Made by a program: the position numbers and the translations under genes
DNA from: Diadophis punctatus similis
Lineage: Eukaryota; Chordata; Lepidosauria; Squamata; Dipsadidae
Reading direction: 5' to 3'
Assembly: GCA_023053685.1 (NCBI GenBank)
Contig: JALIGW010000010.1
Coordinates: forward strand, 10,201,919-10,265,918
Length of the DNA stretch: 64,000 nt
Part shown: positions 11,487 to 20,640 of the stretch, piece after piece
Position numbering within the stretch: position 1 is the first letter of the stretch
How the letters are laid out: each line of letters begins with the position of its first letter
The notes under the pieces: generated by a model
What the model was told of the DNA's origin: nothing
The model's database searches: none
What the model saw: only the letters and a program-made list of their open reading frames with translations

Positions 11487-11618
11487 AAGAATTTATTTAT
11501 TTATTTATAGAATTTATTGCCCACCCATTTTTATGTCTGTAAGCTACCTAGAGTTACCTTATGGTAAATAAGGTACCTTATTACCTTCTGGTTTGCCATT
11601 TACCTTATGGTAAATAAG
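11487..11618 (-). mobile_element. LINE 3'-tail-like piece, rearranged (continues at 13138-13250)
   Basis: It starts with a (TTTA)n run like the minus-strand L2 tails elsewhere in the window, then 'cccacccatttttatgtctg'. The sequence right of the hAT element (ATAAGGTAACTCTGGGTGG, 13141 on) is in part an inverted copy of 11527-11562. The family assignment is an inference from these short tail motifs. Confidence 0.4.
11611..11618 (+). repeat. 8-bp target-site duplication of the HES-carrying hAT (partner 13138-13145)
   Basis: TAAATAAG lies on both sides, immediately outside the terminal inverted repeats. An extra TAAATAAG also occurs at 11565-11572 inside a repeated stretch TTACCTTATGGTAAATAAG, so the left flank is locally duplicated. 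Confidence 0.85.
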
Positions 11619-11683
11619 TAAAGTGACCAGATTTTTTTTTTAAGCGGGACACCGACGGGGGGCGGGGCCGCCTGGATGCCGGG

Positions 11684-11733
11684 TTTTGCCCTCTGCGCAT
11701 GCGCAGAACGCTGCACATGCGCAGAGGGCAAAA
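11684..11733. repeat. Perfect 18-bp hairpin near the left end of the hAT
   Basis: TTTTGCCCTCTGCGCATG at 11684-11701 is the exact reverse complement of 11716-11733, with a 14-nt loop. It lies between the left terminal repeat and the left palindrome arm. It could be a subterminal structure of the transposon. Confidence 0.9.
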
Positions 11734-11747
11734 GACCGCTAATGTCG

Positions 11748-11790
11748 TTTCACAAGAGCCGTTCGCGTGCAGGGCAGTTTATAAATAGCG
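11748..11790 (+). promoter_or_regulatory. HES-type core promoter copy with N-box and TATA (left arm)
   Basis: CACAAG (11751-11756) matches the N-box bound by HES repressors and is followed by a TATA-like TTTATAAATAG at 11778-11788. The spacing resembles that of vertebrate Hes1 promoters. Whether it is active is unknown. Confidence 0.55.
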
Positions 11791-12120
11791 GCCGCCAGGT
11801 AGGGAGCCGGCCAGGGTTGCGCAGGGCTGGGGGAGGCTCGCTAGCCCGGCAGCTCCGGCCGCAGGAAAGAGCGGGGGGATGCCGTACTGGGAAGGGCCAG
11901 CAGTCGCCGCCGCCTGAGGGGGCCACCCCCCCCGCCCGCCCGCCCGCCCGCTTCGCTGCAGGGGACGCTGCACCGGATCCCGAGTCGCGCCGGCTCTCCC
12001 GCGGCCACGATGCCCGCCGACCTGATGGAGAAGAGCTCCTCCTCGCCCGCGGCGGCCATCCCGGCCAGCGCCGGAGGAGTCAACGCAGGACGCCCGCCCG
12101 CCGCCCATGGCCGGCCCGAG
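11748..12120 (+). pseudogene. Captured HES1/HES4-like promoter, 5'UTR and first exon start (left arm)
   Basis: The stretch TTTCACAAGAGCCGTTCGCG, followed by TGCAG, a TATA-like TTTATAAATAG (11778-11788) and CGGCCGCCAGG, resembles the core promoter of vertebrate Hes1 as I recall it (N-box region, TATA, GGCCGCCAGGG). An ATG follows at 12010, reading MPADLMEKSSSSPAAAIPAS, against human HES1 MPADIMEKNSSSPVAATPAS. After about codon 20 the match stops, roughly where HES1 exon 1 ends. The frame then runs into unrelated GC-rich sequence without a bHLH domain. HES proteins are Notch-induced bHLH repressors; this is only a 5' fragment. HES4 is the main alternative source. Confidence 0.75.
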
Positions 12121-12539
12121 CTGAGAGGCCTGCTGCTGCTGCTGCTGCGGCTGGGCCCCCAGTCCCGGCGGCGGGAAGGCTGCGGTGGCAGCCCCAGCCT
12201 GCTGAGCCAGCGCCGGCCCGAGCCGAGGGCCATGGATGCGACTCCTTCGCTCGGGCCACCCCGCCCAGCGCGACGCCGGCCTTTTCGAGAGGGCGGGGCT
12301 GCATCAGGCGCCTCTCCACCGTGTCCTTCACCGGCCTCCAGTGCATGCCCGGCGCCTGATGCAGCCCCGCCCTCTCGAAAAGGCCGGTGTTGCGGTGGGC
12401 GGGGCGGCCCGAGCGAAGGAGTCGCATCCATGGCCCTCGGGCCAGCGCTGGCTCAACAGGCTGGGGCCGCTGCCGCAGCCTTCCCGCCGCCAGGACTGGG
12501 GGCCCAGCCGCAGCAGCAGCAGCAGCAGGCCTCTCAGCT

Positions 12540-12965
12540 CGGGCCGGCCCTGGGCGGCGGGCGGGCGTCCTGCGTTGACTCCTCCGGCGCTGGCCGGGAT
12601 GGCCGCCGTGGGCGAGGAGGAGCTCTTCTCCATCAGGTCGGCGGGCATCGTGGCCGCGGGAGAGCCGGAGCGACTCGGGATCCAGTGCAGCGTCCCCTGC
12701 AGCGAAGCGGGCAGGCGGGCAGGGGGGGTGGCCCCCTCAGGCGGCGGCAACTGCTGGCCCTTCCCAGTACGGCACCCCCCCCCGCTCTTTCCTGCGGCCG
12801 GAGCTGCCGGGCTAGCGAGCCTCCCCCAGCCCTGCACAACCCTGGCCGGCTCCCTACCTGGCGGCCGCTATTTATAAACTGCCCTGCACGCGAACGGCTC
12901 TTGTGAAACTTGCCAAACTTGTGAAGAGCCCTTGCAAAGCCGTGCCCGCCGAAAATTGTATTTGT
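12540..12965 (-). pseudogene. Captured HES1/HES4-like promoter, 5'UTR and first exon start (right arm, inverted)
   Basis: This is the mirror copy of the left-arm fragment. The minus-strand ATG at 12648-12646 reads MPADLMEKSSSSPTAAIPAS, one residue different from the left arm. The TATA-like stretch is at 12878-12868. This copy extends about 50 bp further upstream than the left arm (12910-12965). It contains a second CACAAG N-box-like site and a TTTGGCAAG block where Hes1 has its Notch/CSL-proximal region. It therefore preserves more promoter than the left arm, which helps show the direction of capture. There is no bHLH domain and no splice-complete gene. Confidence 0.72.
12868..12930 (-). promoter_or_regulatory. 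HES-type core promoter copy with N-boxes and TATA (right arm)
   Basis: On the minus strand, CACAAG sites at about 12926-12921 and 12905-12900 lie upstream of the TATA-like stretch at 12878-12868. Together with the left-arm copy it would drive convergent transcription into the palindrome. Confidence 0.55.
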
Positions 12966-13304
12966 CTTTCGCCCCCCCATGAGCCGCGGCCGGCCGTCCC
13001 TGCAGGGGAGAGCCCGCCCCCCAGCCCTCCCTCGCCCCTTTCAAAAAATCGGGACTTTTTAGAGGATGGGCGGGACGCGGGACAAATCATTAAAAAGCGG
13101 GTCTGTCCCGCCAAAATCGGGACGTCTGGTCACCTTATAAATAAGGTAACTCTGGGTGGTTTACAGACATAAAAATACATTTACATTAAAACAAGAGTAA
13201 ATTAAACCAAGATTAAAATCAAGGACATGTGGAGAGGGCAGGGGCAGAATGGGGGGGAGGTGGGATAAGTTTTTATTCAATCAACCACCTCCATTGAGCT
13301 GTTT

Positions 13305-13427
13305 CCTCCAACACTGGAAGTTTTTAAGAAGAGATTGGATAACCATTAGTCTGAAGTGGTGTAGGGTTTCCTGCCTAAGCAGGGGGTTGGACTAGAAGAC
13401 CTCCAAGGTCTCTTCCAACTCTGTTAT
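13305..13427 (+). mobile_element. CR1-type LINE 3' end
   Basis: The sequence 'ggtgtagggtttcctgcct…' through 'gggttggactagaagacctccaaggtc' is the CR1 3' end. It parallels the end of the longer CR1 at 25500-25565. It breaks at 13428 where an inverted gypsy LTR piece begins. Confidence 0.8.
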
Positions 13428-13650
13428 TGTAAGGTCATGCCTCTCCAATCTTCCCAAGAAAACAGGACTCTTGAAACTGCAGTTGTTCCAAAAGGAGGAG
13501 TTATTGAAAGGTTTGTGATAACAAGAGATCTAAGAAAGAACTGAAGCTTCTCACTTAAAACCAGCTATTTAAAGCAATGCTAACCAAACCCCTCCCACAC
13601 TACAGCATTGCAGGGAAACAGAAACAGAAACTTTATATAGAGATTACGAG
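13428..13650 (-). repeat. Inverted LTR segment of the gypsy remnant
   Basis: It is the reverse complement of 19120-19328 over its whole length with few differences. Shared pieces include TGGGAGGGGTTTGG, AGAAGCTTCAGTTC and CCTTTTGGAACAACTGCAG. It lies upstream of, and opposite to, the element's own 3' LTR. Confidence 0.88.
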
Positions 13651-13757
13651 GGCGGTCGCCCGTCTCTCCAGTCAGGTTTATTGTTTTATATGTCTTGGTA
13701 GCATATAATAGTGCTCAGAATAGATTTTTGTTTAATGTTCTTTTTATATCTCCCTGA

Positions 13758-14206
13758 CCAAGGGTAACGCCTTATAAAGTGGGGGACAAAGTTTACCTTT
13801 CCACCAAGTTTCTAAAACCTTTGCAGCAGTCTAAAAAGTTGGGTCCTAAATATATTGGGCCTTTCCCCATAGTTCTTATTATTAACCCTGTCACGGTGGA
13901 ATTACAACTCCCTAAATCATTACAGCAAGTCCACCACATTTTCCATTGTAGCTTATTGAAGCCTGACGTCACCTCTGATCTTCATCCGGCTACTACCCCT
14001 GTTCCACCCCCTATTATGGTAGAGGATGAACAACATTTTGAGGTTCAGGAAATTCTTGACTCTAGAAAATTCCACTGGACCACTCAGTACCTGGTGGCTT
14101 GGAAACACCTCCTTTTCTCACACAATGAATGGGTTCACAAAAAACATGTGCATGCCCCTAAATTAGTACGTATATTTCATCAATTGTATCCTGACAAACC
14201 TCGTTG
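13758..14206 (+). pseudogene. gypsy integrase C-terminus plus chromodomain
   Basis: An open frame of about 150 codons from PRVTPYKVGDKVYLS through 'KLGPKYIGPFPIVLIINP' and 'HHIFHCSLLKP' to a chromodomain 'FEVQEILDSRKFHWTTQYLV' plus 'AWKHLLFSHNEWV', ending YPDKPR and a TGA at 14205. The chromodomain aromatic and W-x-x-W-like positions are present. Everything upstream (PR, RT, RH, IN core) is missing at an abrupt break near 13757. Confidence 0.85.
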
Positions 14207-14285
14207 ATTTTATTTTTCCTTTGTCTCCCCATCCCTCTTTTGTTTTCTTTCAGGTTGACCTCCCGATTTTCTAGGAGGGGCAGCA

Positions 14286-14447
14286 TGTCAGGTCCCAGAT
14301 ATTTATACAGTGATGCTGGCATTTTGGTGGGAGGGAGGGGGAGGAATGGAGCGATCTGTATATGAAGTTTCTGTTTCTGTTTCCTGTACTATTGTGCTAA
14401 TCTCTATATGAAGTTTCTGTTTCTGTTTCTTGCATTACTGTGTTTAT
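14286..14447 (+). repeat. 3' LTR, first part (continues 19109-19328)
   Basis: It starts TGTCAGGTCCCAGATATT directly after a purine-rich run. It contains two tandem copies of a roughly 62-bp unit with TATATGAAGTTTCTGTTTCT; a third copy follows at 19119 after the L2. The LTR ends CCTTACA at 19328. Confidence 0.8.
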
Positions 14448-17400
14448 TTTATTTATTTATTTATTTTATTTTATTTTATTATATTTCTATGCTGCCCAAC
14501 TCCCGGAGGACTCTGGGCGGCTCACAACATGGAGAAACATAAATAAAACATCAATATAAAAAGATTAAAATTTTAAAAAGCATAGATTAAAACATATTTA
14601 AAAAATTCAATCATACCACAGTCATGGGCCGACCTCAACTGTTGGCGTCAGAGATCAATGGTCCCAAGACTGTCGGAACAGCCAGGTCTTGGTAGCTTTC
14701 CGGAAGGCCAGCATGGTGGGGGTAGTATGGATCTCGGGAGGTAGTTGATTCTAGAGAGCCGGGGCGCTACAGAGAAGGCCCTCCCATGCAGCCCGCCAGT
14801 CTACATTGTTTAGCTGACGGGACCTGGAGGAGCCCAACTCTGTGGGCTCTTACCGGTCGTTGGGAGGTATGTGGTAGCAGGCGGTCTCACAAATAACCTG
14901 GCCCTGAGCCATGTAGGGTTTTAAAGGTCATAACCAACACCTTGAATTGTGTCCGGAGACCAATGGGGAGCCAGTGCAGCTCGCGGAGGATTGGTGTAAT
15001 GTGGGTGTATCTTGAGACACCCACAACCGCTCACGCAGTTGCATTCTGGATCAGTTGAAGTCTCCGAACAGTCTTCAGGGGTAGCCCCAAGTAGAGAGCA
15101 TTGCAATAATCAAGCCATGAGGTGATAAGGGCATGAGTGACAGTGAGCAATGCCTCCTGATCCAAATAGGGTCGCAATTGGTGCACCAGGTGAACCTGTG
15201 CAAAGGTCCCACTAGTTACAGCTGTGAGATGTTGGTCTAATTTCAGCTGTGAGTCTAGGAGGACAGCCAAATTGTGAACCCGTTCTGAGGGGATTAATTT
15301 TTCTCCCCCCAGAACCAAGGAAGGACAATCGGTAAAGTCCTTCGGAGGCAATATCCATTGCCACTCGGTCTTGTCAGGGTTAAGTTTGAGCCTGTTGATT
15401 CCCATACAGACCCTTACATCGTCCAGGCACTGGCACATCACGTCTGCCGCTTCACTGAAGTGACATGGGGTAGAGATGTACAACTGGGTATCATCAGCAT
15501 ACTGCTGAAACCTCACCCCGTGTTGTCGAATGATCTCACCCAGTGGTTTCATGTAGATGTTAAATAGGAGGGGGGAGAGGACCTAGCCCTGAGGCACCCC
15601 GCAAACGAGGGGTCTAGGGGTCGACCTCTGCCCCCAGCAAACACTGACTGCAACTGATCAGAGAGATAGGAGGAGAACCACCATAAAACGGTGTCTCCCA
15701 CTCCCAGCTCCCCTAATCGGTGAAGAAGGATACCATGGTCAATGGTATCGAAAGCAGCTGAAAGGTCAAGTAGCACCAAGATAGAGGAAAAACCCCTATC
15801 TCGGGCTCACCAGAGATCATCCATCAGAGTGACCAAAGTGGTTTCTGTGCTGTAGCCGGGCCTGAAATCCGATTGATAAGGGTCAAGGTAATCCGTTTCA
15901 TCCAATAACCATTGGAGTTGGAGCACCCCCACTTTCTCTACAACCTTCCCTACAAAGGGAAGGTTGGAGACAGGATGAAAGTTTTTCAGTTCTGCTGAGT
16001 CCAGGGAAGGCTTCTTGAGGAGGCGCCTCACCACCGCCACCTTAAGTGGTTGTGGAACAGACCCCTCTTTCAAAGAAGCGTTGACCAATGCCTGGAGCCA
16101 GCCTCGTGTCACCTCCCTGCTGGATGAAACCAGCCAGGAGGGGCATGGGTCCAACAAACAAGTGGAGAAGCTCATGGCTCCAATGGCCTTGTCCACTTCC
16201 TCAGGAGTCATGGGCTCAAATTCTTCCCACATAATAGGACTAAGATCTGCCCCAGTCATCTCGGCTTGAATTGCCCAATCAGAGTCCAGGTCCAACCGAA
16301 TCTGAGCGATTTTATCCACCAAAACCTGCAAATTCCTCAGCTCTACCCTGCAAGGGTTCCTCCTTTCCCTCCACATTAAGGGGGGACTGAGTCACCCGAA
16401 ACAGAGCGGCTGGGCATGAATCAGTGGATGCAATAAGTGCGGAAAAATGCGAACATTTTGCCGCCCGTTTCGCCACTAAATAAAGGCTCTTAAAAGTGTT
16501 CAGTCAGATTCAGCTTTACTGGATCTCCAGCATCGCTCTAGACGTCTCTTTTGGCGTTTCGTCTCCCGGAGCTCCTCGGTAAACCAAGGAGCCTTCCTGG
16601 ATCCACTGCCGCAGAGAGATAGCAAAGGCACAATCTGATCCAATGCCCCAGAAGCTGCCCTATTCCAGGCAGCCATTAGGGACTCAGAAGGATTGTGGAC
16701 AAGGGATTCAGGTATCTCCCCAAGCTCCCTCTTGAACCCATCCGGGTCCATTAGGCATCTGGGGCGGAACCACCTAATTGGTTCCACCTCCCTGTGATGG
16801 AGGAGATGTGCAATGAAGTCTAACCTCAGCAGGAAATGATCTGACCACGAGAAGGGAGAAACGACTATGCCCCTTAAATTCAGATCATCTCTCCACTGCC
16901 CCGAGAGAAATACTAAGTCGAGCGTGTGACCCCCCTATGAGTCAGACCTTGAATTACTTGGGTCAGGTCCATGGTTGTCATGGAAGCCATGAACTCCTGC
17001 ACCGCATCAGAGGATTCACCGAGCGATGGCAGGTTAAAGTCCCCCAGCACCATAAGTCTGGGGAACTCCACCGCCAGCCCGGCTACCGCCTCCAGCAGTG
17101 CAGGCAGGGCCATAGTAATGCAGCTAGGAGGCAGGTATGTTAACAATAGGCCCACCTGAACCCCTGAGCCCAGAAGGAGAGACTCACACCCAACAATCTC
17201 CGGGGCAGGGATCCTGCGAGGACAAAGACACTTGCGAGCTATAATTACCACTCCTCCACCCGTTCCCTGGGGTCATGGCTGGTGCCATATCTGAAACACG
17301 TCTGGGCACATTTCTATGAGGGGCACCTCCCCCTTGGCCCAGCCAGGTCTCAGTAATACATGCCAGGTCGGCTCCCTCTTCCAAGATTAAATCTCGAACC

Positions 17401-19108
17401 AGGGGAGTTTTGTTGACAATCGACCTGGCATTAAATAGCAGCAGCTTGAGCCCAGGGCCCTGAGAACCCAAGTCACCAGTTACGCAAGCTGAGCCCGAGG
17501 GGCTGGAACAAGTAATCGCTTTGAGACAGCGAGTTCTAGTTCCCTGTGAGCGGCCTACCCCCCATCTCCTGCCATGTCTACCTCTCCCTATTATGAGCGG
17601 AATACTCCGGCTCTCTCCCCCCTCCGAGATCCCATCCCCCCCTCGCCGGTCCTCATCTTCTCCGACAGGCTATGTATCACATTCATACCAGACCGGGGTT
17701 TGGAACCGGGCCCCCACCTGCTTTTGTTTGCACACTCAGCAGGGGAGGCTCCGGTTCTTGTCCCCGGCTCTCATAGTATTCCAATATTCAATCAACTCAA
17801 TTCATTTCATCATATGTACGCCATCCATATCAACTTGCATATCACCAAGCTCTCACCCCCTGAGGTACAAGATAGTTTAAAAACAATCAAGAGTAATATT
17901 AAAAACATTTAAAAGGTGCATGCATGCCAGCCAGATGTAAATTATCCAATTCCCTAGATATCTCCACCACGTCCAATAGTAGTAGTAAATTGTCAATAGA
18001 CATGTAACAGTTCTTAAAAACTTCTAACACCCTTCATAGCTGCCGATTGTTATCCTTCATAATATTGATGTTGGCAGATCTTTCAAAGTGATGACAAAGC
18101 CCCAAAAGTCCTTTCTGCCAGAGCTACCCACTATGTCCCTCAGCGGGGTCAAGAATGTTAGTCTTATTCTTCCATTCTTCCTGTTTCTAGCTCCCTTAAT
18201 AATTATAGTCAGGTGGCAAGAAAAATTACGGCCAAAGCCATGGAAGGCGACAAGGCCAAATTGGCCAGAAGAGGGCTCACGGCAGAGGCAGTGGTAGCGA
18301 TAACAGCTGCAGCGATGGTGCCCACAAGGGGGCTACACACTGTATGATAGACAGGCGGCTATATCCCAAAAAACAGAGGAGGGGGGGTCGCTTGAGCGCT
18401 TAATTTCATTGTCCGCATCCAGCTTAGAAGGAAGATGCCTAAGCGTTAAGTTGGGCGGCAGCAGCGATCGCGGTAGTGCCCTAGAGATAGACGCTGCAAT
18501 GATCCCAGATGGCAGTCCACGTCCAAGGTCAGGGAGGTCAATTTAAATCTCAAATCAGGCTGGCCAGGGAGGAGAACTGGGAGGAGACTGCGCAGGGGCA
18601 GTCGACAAGGCAAGGGGATGGTCAATGGCGATGGTAAACTCTGGTAGTCAAAAAGCAGTAGTCAGACAAGCCGACACACCCCAATGATTAGGAGCCAGGC
18701 TGCAAAGGTCTCACAAATGCCAAAACGCAGAAAACGTAAACACATACCAGAGGGCTCTCAGTCTCAATTCACTCCATCGCCAGTTCGTAGCAGTTCGTAG
18801 CAGGAGACTATCCTCTCACTGCTCCTCTATGTTTCTCTTGTTGCTTGGGCTCACGGCATAAAAACCGCCATCTTAACGACAACGGCATTTCTCGGTCTGA
18901 AATTTCGACGCCTCCCTAGTCCTCGCATCAGACGATTTTCTTTGCCACGATGTTCCTAGGGTCTTCTCTGTTCTTCCGCCCGGCAAGAGATGGTCTGTCT
19001 TGCACTGGGCTTTTCAGAATTACCGAGAAATTCTGGGTTTTCTGGGTTTGGGGAGTGGAGCTGCGCTCTCCCATAACCTCCCACCGTGGCTCCACCCCGG
19101 AAGTCCTC
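14448..19108 (-). mobile_element. L2-clade LINE, near full length, minus strand
   Basis: On the minus strand the order is 5'UTR (19108 to about 17480), ORF2 with endonuclease and RT (17471-14675), 3'UTR, and a (TAAA)n-type tail at about 14448-14480. The 5' end (GGGTGGAGCCAC, near 19094-19083) resembles the 5' end of the L2 at 27849. It sits inside the gypsy 3' LTR. Target duplications are not visible, which is usual for L2. Confidence 0.85.
14675..17471 (-). pseudogene. L2 ORF2 (endonuclease plus reverse transcriptase), frameshifted
   Basis: The endonuclease begins 'LKLLLFNARSIVNKTPLVRD' with 'ITETWLGQ' at 17471-17184, followed by 'RLMVLGDFNLPS' and 'TMDLTQVIQG' at 17251-16913. The RT parts are 'LLKKPSLDSAELKNFHPVSN', '[18 protein letters not shown]' (15779-15549) and '[13 protein letters not shown]' (15552-15031). 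This is the apurinic-type endonuclease plus RT of L2-clade elements. Breaks between about 16900 and 15550 show that this copy is inactive. Confidence 0.88.
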
Positions 19109-19328
19109 TATATGTTAATTGCTATATGAAGTTTCTGTTTCCCTGCAATGCTGTAGTGTGGGAGGGGTTTGGTTAGCATTGCTTTAAATAGCTGGTTTTA
19201 AGTGAGAAGCTTCAGTTCTTTCTTAGATCTCTTGTTATCACAAACCTTTCAATAACTCCTCCTTTTGGAACAACTGCAGTTTCAAGAGTCCTGTTTTCTT
19301 GGGAAGATTGGAGAGGCAAGACCTTACA

Positions 19329-19503
19329 TCTCATCTTGTCTCATCTCATCTCATCTCATCTCATCTCATCTCATCTCATCTCATCTCATCTCATCTCATC
19401 TCATCATCGATTCTATTCTATTCTATTCTATTCTATTCTATTCTATTCTATTCTATTCTATTCTATTCTATTCTATTCTATTCTATTCTATTCTATTCTA
19501 TTC
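19329..19503 (+). repeat. (TCTCA)n then (TTCTA)n microsatellites
   Basis: About 14 TCTCA-type pentamers are followed by about 20 TTCTA-type pentamers. They lie between the gypsy LTR end and a minus-strand L2 fragment and may be the expanded 3' tail of that L2 or of the CR1 broken at 13427. Confidence 0.95.
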
Positions 19504-19800
19504 TCCATTGGGGGCCCAGGCAAAATGGCAGAGCCAGGTCTCTAGGCCCTTATGAAAAGATATGAGGGTTGAGGCCAACCTCACAACAGAGGGCAAGATG
19601 TTCCAGAGAGCAGGAGCAACAGAAGAGAAGGCTCTCCTCCTGGGACCCACCAGCCAGAATAATTGGGCTGATGGGATCCGCAGAATGACTCCTTTGCTGG
19701 CAAGAGTGGGATGGGCCAATCCCAGTGGAGTGACATGATCCTCAAGTAACTGGGATCCATGCCATGAAGGGCTTTAAAGGTGAATTGCTACTTTTACAAC
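19504..19800 (-). mobile_element. L2-clade LINE 3' coding fragment
   Basis: The minus-strand frame contains 'GPRRRAFSSVAPALWNILPS' and 'FHKGLETWLCHFAW'. This aligns with the C-terminal end of the L2 RT protein seen at 39328-39500 ('GPRGRAFSVGAPVLWNQLPP', 'FRKAIKTWLFLQAG'). It is a different, more diverged L2 subfamily. Confidence 0.78.
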
Positions 19801-20049
19801 CCAAAGTATTGCTTTGTGGATCTATGTTGCTCAAGGAAGTGGGACTACATATAAAGGTAGGGTAAGGCAGACAGCCGGGCCACCATGCACATGTACCATT
19901 TTCTCTCTGCTTTAAGACTTCAATATTCCTCAAATAGATGTAATCAGCTGGTGTTACACAGGCATTTGTGTGGAATATTTTTAGTGTTTGATTCAGGATT
20001 GGTAGATGCTTCTTAATTCGAAGAATCATATAACCAGAAGACCATTTAG

Positions 20050-20118
20050 ATAAGTGTTTCTCAACTTTAGTAACCTTAGGATGTGTGGACTTCAACTGCC
20101 AGAATTCCAGAGCCAGCA
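20050..20118. repeat. Short interspersed repeat of unknown class
   Basis: 'GTGTTTCTCAACTTTAGTAA' plus 'GTGTGGACTTCAACTGCCAG' resembles a block common in reptile and bird genomes. A related 'GACTTCAACTCCCAGAATTC' block occurs in the MITE at 35721-35855. I cannot assign a family. Confidence 0.4.
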
Positions 20119-20129
20119 AGCTGATAAAG

Positions 20130-20435
20130 CTAAGAAATGCTGATTTAGATCATTCAGTCCAAGTTCCTGCTCACTGCAAAAATGAAAATCAAAGCTTTCC
20201 TGACAAATTATTGCTTAGCTTTTGTTTGAATGCACCCAACCAGGGTAGCCCATCTCCTTTCTGGTTAAGCAATTCCATTGTTGCCCTGTGCTTGTTGTTG
20301 CCAGGTTATTCCTAGTAGTCATTCATTCAAACTTAATCCCTTATTTCATAGTTGGCATGCTAAAAAAATAGAGAATAATCTAGTTCTTCCTCTGTATAGT
20401 ATCTTTCAAGGATTCAGAAAAATATATGAGCTAGA
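20130..20435 (-). mobile_element. CR1-type LINE fragment, 3' region
   Basis: It reads as minus-strand CR1 with 'CAGTCCAAGTTCCTGCTCA' and 'TTGTTGCCAGGTTATTCC', and resumes after the SINE at 20640-20790 ('CAGTTTCTTCAGTCTCTGTT'). It is strongly decayed with no open frame. Confidence 0.55.
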
Positions 20436-20640
20436 TGGTTGAAGTGGTTAATGTGCTGGCCTAGGAGACTGTGACTTCCAGTCCCATCTTAGAAATGAAA
20501 ACTTGGCTGGGTGACCATCTCTCAACCCAACCCATCTCACAGAGTTGTTGTGGGGGAATCAGGAAGAGGAAGGAATATTATATATGCTCACTGACTTGAG
20601 TTAATTACAAAGTAATAAAGGTAGTATTTTTAAAAAATTA
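20436..20640 (+). mobile_element. tRNA-derived SINE inside the CR1 fragment
   Basis: It has an A-box-like TGGTTGAAGTGGTTAA, a B-box-like GACTTCCAGTCCC, the block 'CTCACAGAGTTGTTGTGGGG' and an 'agtaataaaggtag' end. This is the layout of squamate tRNA SINEs. It interrupts a CR1 fragment. Confidence 0.7.

Larger units (their letters stand above)
11747..12909. repeat. Giant imperfect palindrome (arms 11747-12312 and 12351-12909, 38-nt loop)
   Basis: The left arm of about 566 bp is the reverse complement of the right arm of about 559 bp, with scattered substitutions and small indels. Examples are a length difference in the (CCCG)n-like run and AGGGTTGCGCAGG versus AGGGTTGTGCAGG. The loop is 12313-12350. 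The divergence between arms argues against a simple assembly fold-back artefact. Confidence 0.9.
11619..13137. mobile_element. Non-autonomous hAT-type element carrying a palindromic HES-gene fragment
   Basis: Terminal inverted repeats TAAAGTGACCAGA (11619) and the inverted TAAGGTGACCAGA (ending 13137) are flanked by an 8-bp direct duplication TAAATAAG (11611-11618 and 13138-13145), the hAT signature. The interior is extremely GC- and CpG-rich, unlike all flanking DNA. It consists mostly of two inverted arms (11747-12312 and 12351-12909) matching a vertebrate HES1/HES4 promoter and first exon. No transposase is encoded, so it must have been mobilised in trans. Similar TIR-proximal sequence (GTGACCAGACGTCCCG type) is known from vertebrate hAT families; that link is from memory. 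Confidence 0.85.
13428..19328 (+). mobile_element. Rearranged Ty3/gypsy remnant with inverted LTR piece, split by an L2
   Basis: Parts in order: LTR 3' half in minus orientation (13428-13650); about 107 bp of unclear origin (13651-13757); integrase tail with chromodomain in plus orientation (13758-14206); polypurine run CTAGGAGGGGCAG near 14270-14282; 3' LTR start (14286-14447); inserted minus-strand L2 (14448-19108); rest of the 3' LTR (19109-19328). Both ends of the composite show the LTR end (inverted TGTAAGG at 13428, CCTTACA at 19322-19328). The bases flanking it do not form a target duplication. Confidence 0.7.

Noticed and set aside
11676..12906. Several 100-300-codon frames on both strands
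   Set aside because: They are produced by CpG-rich palindromic DNA; only the first about 20 codons after 12010, and their mirror, match a known protein.
12010..12906. A working HES gene
   Set aside because: Similarity ends after about 20 residues; there is no bHLH, Orange domain or WRPW end.
19329..19503. CRISPR-like array
   Set aside because: Simple 5-bp tandem repeats without spacers; vertebrate genome context.
19265..19565. Ser/Leu/Ile-Leu-Phe-Tyr repeat proteins
   Set aside because: Frames across pentanucleotide microsatellites.
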